A program made the translations under genes and the position numbers. 64,000 nucleotides of DNA from Actinomycetota bacterium. Lineage in GTDB: Bacteria > Actinomycetota > Actinomycetes > Actinomycetales > Microbacteriaceae. Under the pieces are notes generated by a model. It saw only the letters and a list, made by a program, of their open reading frames with translations, ran no database searches and was not told where the DNA came from. The DNA is taken from positions 47,335 to 111,334 of the forward strand of contig JAIUOH010000003.1 in assembly GCA_020161315.1 (NCBI GenBank). The letters are read 5' to 3'. Shown piece by piece: positions 62,701-64,000 of this stretch (position 1 is the stretch's first letter; each line of letters opens with the position of its first letter).

Positions 62701-64000
62701 GCAAAGCCCGGTGAGGGCGGCCAGCTGCCGCCGCAGAAGATGTACCCCTGGATCGCGAAGACCCGCCACGCAACTCCCGGCGTCGGCCTCATCTCGCCGC
62801 CGCCGCACCATGACATCTATTCGATCGAAGACCTGAAGCAGCTGATCTTCGACCTGAAGCGAGCAAACCCCGCTGCGCGCATTTCGACGAAGCTTGTCTC
62901 ACAGTCGGGCATCGGCCCAGTCGCGGCGGGCGTCGCAAAGGCTCTCAGCGATGTGGTGCTCGTGTCGGGTCACGACGGCGGCACGGGCGCGAGCCCAATG
63001 AACTCGCTGAAGCACGCGGGTGCACCGTGGGAGCTCGGGCTGGCCGAGGTACAGCAGACACTCATGCTCAACGGTCTGCGCGACCGCGTGATCGTGCAGG
63101 TCGACGGGCAGCTGAAGACCGGCCGCGACGTGGTGATTGCCGCCCTGCTGGGCGCCGAAGAGTTTGGCTTCGCGACCTCAGCGCTCGTCGTGTCGGGCTG
63201 CATCATGATGCGGGTCTGCCACCTCGACACCTGCCCGGTCGGCGTTGCGACGCAGAACCCCGAGCTGCGCAGCCGCTTCACCGGCCAGGCCGAGCACGTC
63301 GTGAACTTCTTCACGTTCGTCGCGGAGGAGGTGCGGGAGATCCTCGCCTCCCTCGGCTACCGCACGCTCGACGAGGCCGTCGGCGACACCGACGCCCTCG
63401 ACCTCGACGAGGCGGTGAGGCACTGGAAGGCGGAGGGGCTCGACCTCACGCCCATCCTGCGCGGCCCGGTCTTCGCCGACGACGAGCCGCGCCGCCACGG
63501 CGTCGACCAGGAGCACGATCTCGCAGAGCACTTCGACCACCGGCTCATCGCCGACTCGGCGGACGCGCTCGAGCGGCGCGAGCCGGTCGTGATCGACGTG
63601 CCGATCCGCAACATCGACCGCGCCGTCGGCACCATGCTCGGGCACGAGGTGACCAAGCGCTTCGGCTCGGCCGGCCTCGCCCCCGAGACGATCGACGTGA
63701 CGCTCACGGGCTCGGCGGGCCAGTCGCTCGGCGCCTTCCTGCCGGCAGGCATCACGCTGCGGCTCATCGGCGATGCGAACGACTACGTCGGCAAGGGCCT
63801 CTCTGGCGGCGAGATCACGGTGCGGCCGCACCCCGACTCGGGGCACGAGGCCGCGGGCAACGTGATCGCGGGCAACGTGATCGGCTACGGCGCGACGAGC
63901 GGCGGGCTGTGGATCGCCGGCATCGTCGGCGAGCGCTTCCTCGTGCGAGGATCCGGAGCCACCGCCGTGGTGGAGGGCACCGGCGACCACGCCCTCGAGT
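59761..64000 (+). CDS. gltB: glutamate synthase large subunit (3' end outside window)
   Basis: At least 1413 residues, frame open to the window end. N-terminal glutaminase domain with the nucleophile Cys after a short propeptide ([12 protein letters not shown]), [15 protein letters not shown]; central domain; FMN/synthase domain ([48 protein letters not shown]) with the 3Fe-4S Cys cluster ([14 protein letters not shown]); and the start of the GXGXG C-terminal domain ([14 protein letters not shown]). Makes glutamate from glutamine and 2-oxoglutarate. Codon composition changes near 63,300. Confidence 0.96.
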   Translation, partial: MEQLPATSHQQPARTGLYDPAEEHDACGLASVVSLTGEASHRIVELALEALENLEHRGAVGSDAGTGDGAGVLCELPDRFLRSTLLERTPEVHLPQAGRYATGLIFLPQQSTERRAVKYRIAAIAAEEGLEVLTWRPVEVRPEVLGDAAREAAPRIEQLVLVAAGQGAAAGSASANSSATSFIQGSAPSREQLERAAYRTRKRMQHETGAYAPSLSSHTIVYKGMVTTLQLSEFYPELLDERFEARYAIVHSRYSTNTFPSWHLAQPLRMVAHNGEINTVRGNRNWMRAREAQLASPALGDLTQLLPICSEGGSDSASFDEVLELLVLSGRSLPHAMAMMVPEAWELEHGLSPELRDFLEYHSLVMEPWDGPAAMIATDGSEIVALLDRNGLRPGRYQITADGLLVIASETGVLEFAPEQVVRRGRLQPGRMIAVDLTTGTIREDDEVKGELAAAAPWGEWLEAGLIRLADVPEREHLVHPPASIVRRQRTFGYTEEELRVLISPMAKDGAEPLAAMGTDTPIAVLSDRPRTLFDYFVQQFAQVTNPPLDALREELVTSLATSIGPVGNLLSQGPEHARQVILDFPVIDNDALARIQHFGDDPERERTVTIRGLYPVDYHAKGLADRLEAMCLEASAAIEAGAEFLIISDRDSDKDLAPVPSLLAISAVHHHLIRQGARMRVALIAEAGDVREVHHVASLIGYGAAAVNPYLAMESAEGLVRSGELEGVTEDEAVHHLIKALGKGLLKVMSKMGISTVASYCGAQTFEAIGLSQDVVDRYFTGTASKLGGVGLDVLAAEVAARHRRAYPDNQAAFASRRLETGGEYRWRRGEEPHLFDPDTVYKLQHATRTGKREIFAEYTARVNEQQERLMTLRGLFRFSPQRPAVPLDEVEPIEGILRRFATGAMSYGSISPEAHQTLAIAMNRIGGKSNTGEGGEDEERLLDPERRSAIKQVASGRFGVTSMYLTNADEIQIKLAQGAKPGEGGQLPPQKMYPWIAKTRHATPGVGLISPPPHHDIYSIEDLKQLIFDLKRANPAARISTKLVSQSGIGPVAAGVAKALSDVVLVSGHDGGTGASPMNSLKHAGAPWELGLAEVQQTLMLNGLRDRVIVQVDGQLKTGRDVVIAALLGAEEFGFATSALVVSGCIMMRVCHLDTCPVGVATQNPELRSRFTGQAEHVVNFFTFVAEEVREILASLGYRTLDEAVGDTDALDLDEAVRHWKAEGLDLTPILRGPVFADDEPRRHGVDQEHDLAEHFDHRLIADSADALERREPVVIDVPIRNIDRAVGTMLGHEVTKRFGSAGLAPETIDVTLTGSAGQSLGAFLPAGITLRLIGDANDYVGKGLSGGEITVRPHPDSGHEAAGNVIAGNVIGYGATSGGLWIAGIVGERFLVRGSGATAVVEGTGDHALE

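Noticed and set aside
1-64000. CRISPR array
   Set aside because: No regularly spaced repeats with unique spacers; the repeats found are pairs or tandem units.

Overview
The window is GC-rich, densely coded bacterial chromosome carrying one large acquired defence island. Codon use, SoxR- and GlnR-type promoters, many leaderless promoters and the gene families point to an actinobacterium, most likely a member of the Microbacteriaceae such as a Leucobacter-like organism. That placement is inferred from family resemblance only.

Left flank (1-9955): the end of an ABC-F ATPase gene, an orphan AbiEi-type antitoxin/regulator, a divergent soxR/sodA pair with a textbook SoxR promoter, a leftward group of a PotD-like lipoprotein, an amidohydrolase and an AraC-type regulator, an exonuclease-BRCT gene bracketed by 18-bp direct repeats, and a DUF1801-like gene.

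Island (9956-37372): bounded by a 22-bp imperfect direct repeat (21/22) that resembles the T-loop part of a tRNA gene. Its own integrase is broken by a stop codon, next to an intact excisionase-like gene. Cargo, left to right: a ribbon-helix-helix/BrnT-like toxin-antitoxin pair, small and decayed genes including a broken MerR-type regulator, then a complete type-1 BREX operon (brxA, brxB, brxC, pglX, pglZ, brxL). Three things are unusual in the operon. (1) pglX is split: the methyltransferase part ends early and its C-terminal third is a separate gene translationally coupled to a tyrosine recombinase. Between them lies an inverted alternative recognition cassette with two nested inverted repeats (25 bp and 69 bp), a layout that can shuffle specificity. 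(2) An AlbA_2/RecG-like gene sits between pglX and pglZ. (3) A reverse transcriptase fused to a nitrilase domain, resembling the DRT type 1 defence gene, sits between pglZ and brxL. A leftward two-gene CBASS-like module (SLATT membrane protein plus CD-NTase with AGS-C sensor) fills the right end.

Right flank (37373-64000): housekeeping and redox genes. These include DUF4031/HD and SixA-like genes, a response regulator/histidine kinase pair, a MarR/SDR pair, a second SoxR promoter feeding a 25-codon vestige and a flavin reductase, a YbdK-like ligase, an Sdh/NadB-family flavoprotein divergent from a LysR gene, photolyase, amtB, a ThrE-like exporter with a tandem-repeat N-terminus, and the start of gltB. 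Matching GlnR-like boxes precede amtB and gltB. The last 700 bp of gltB change abruptly in codon composition.
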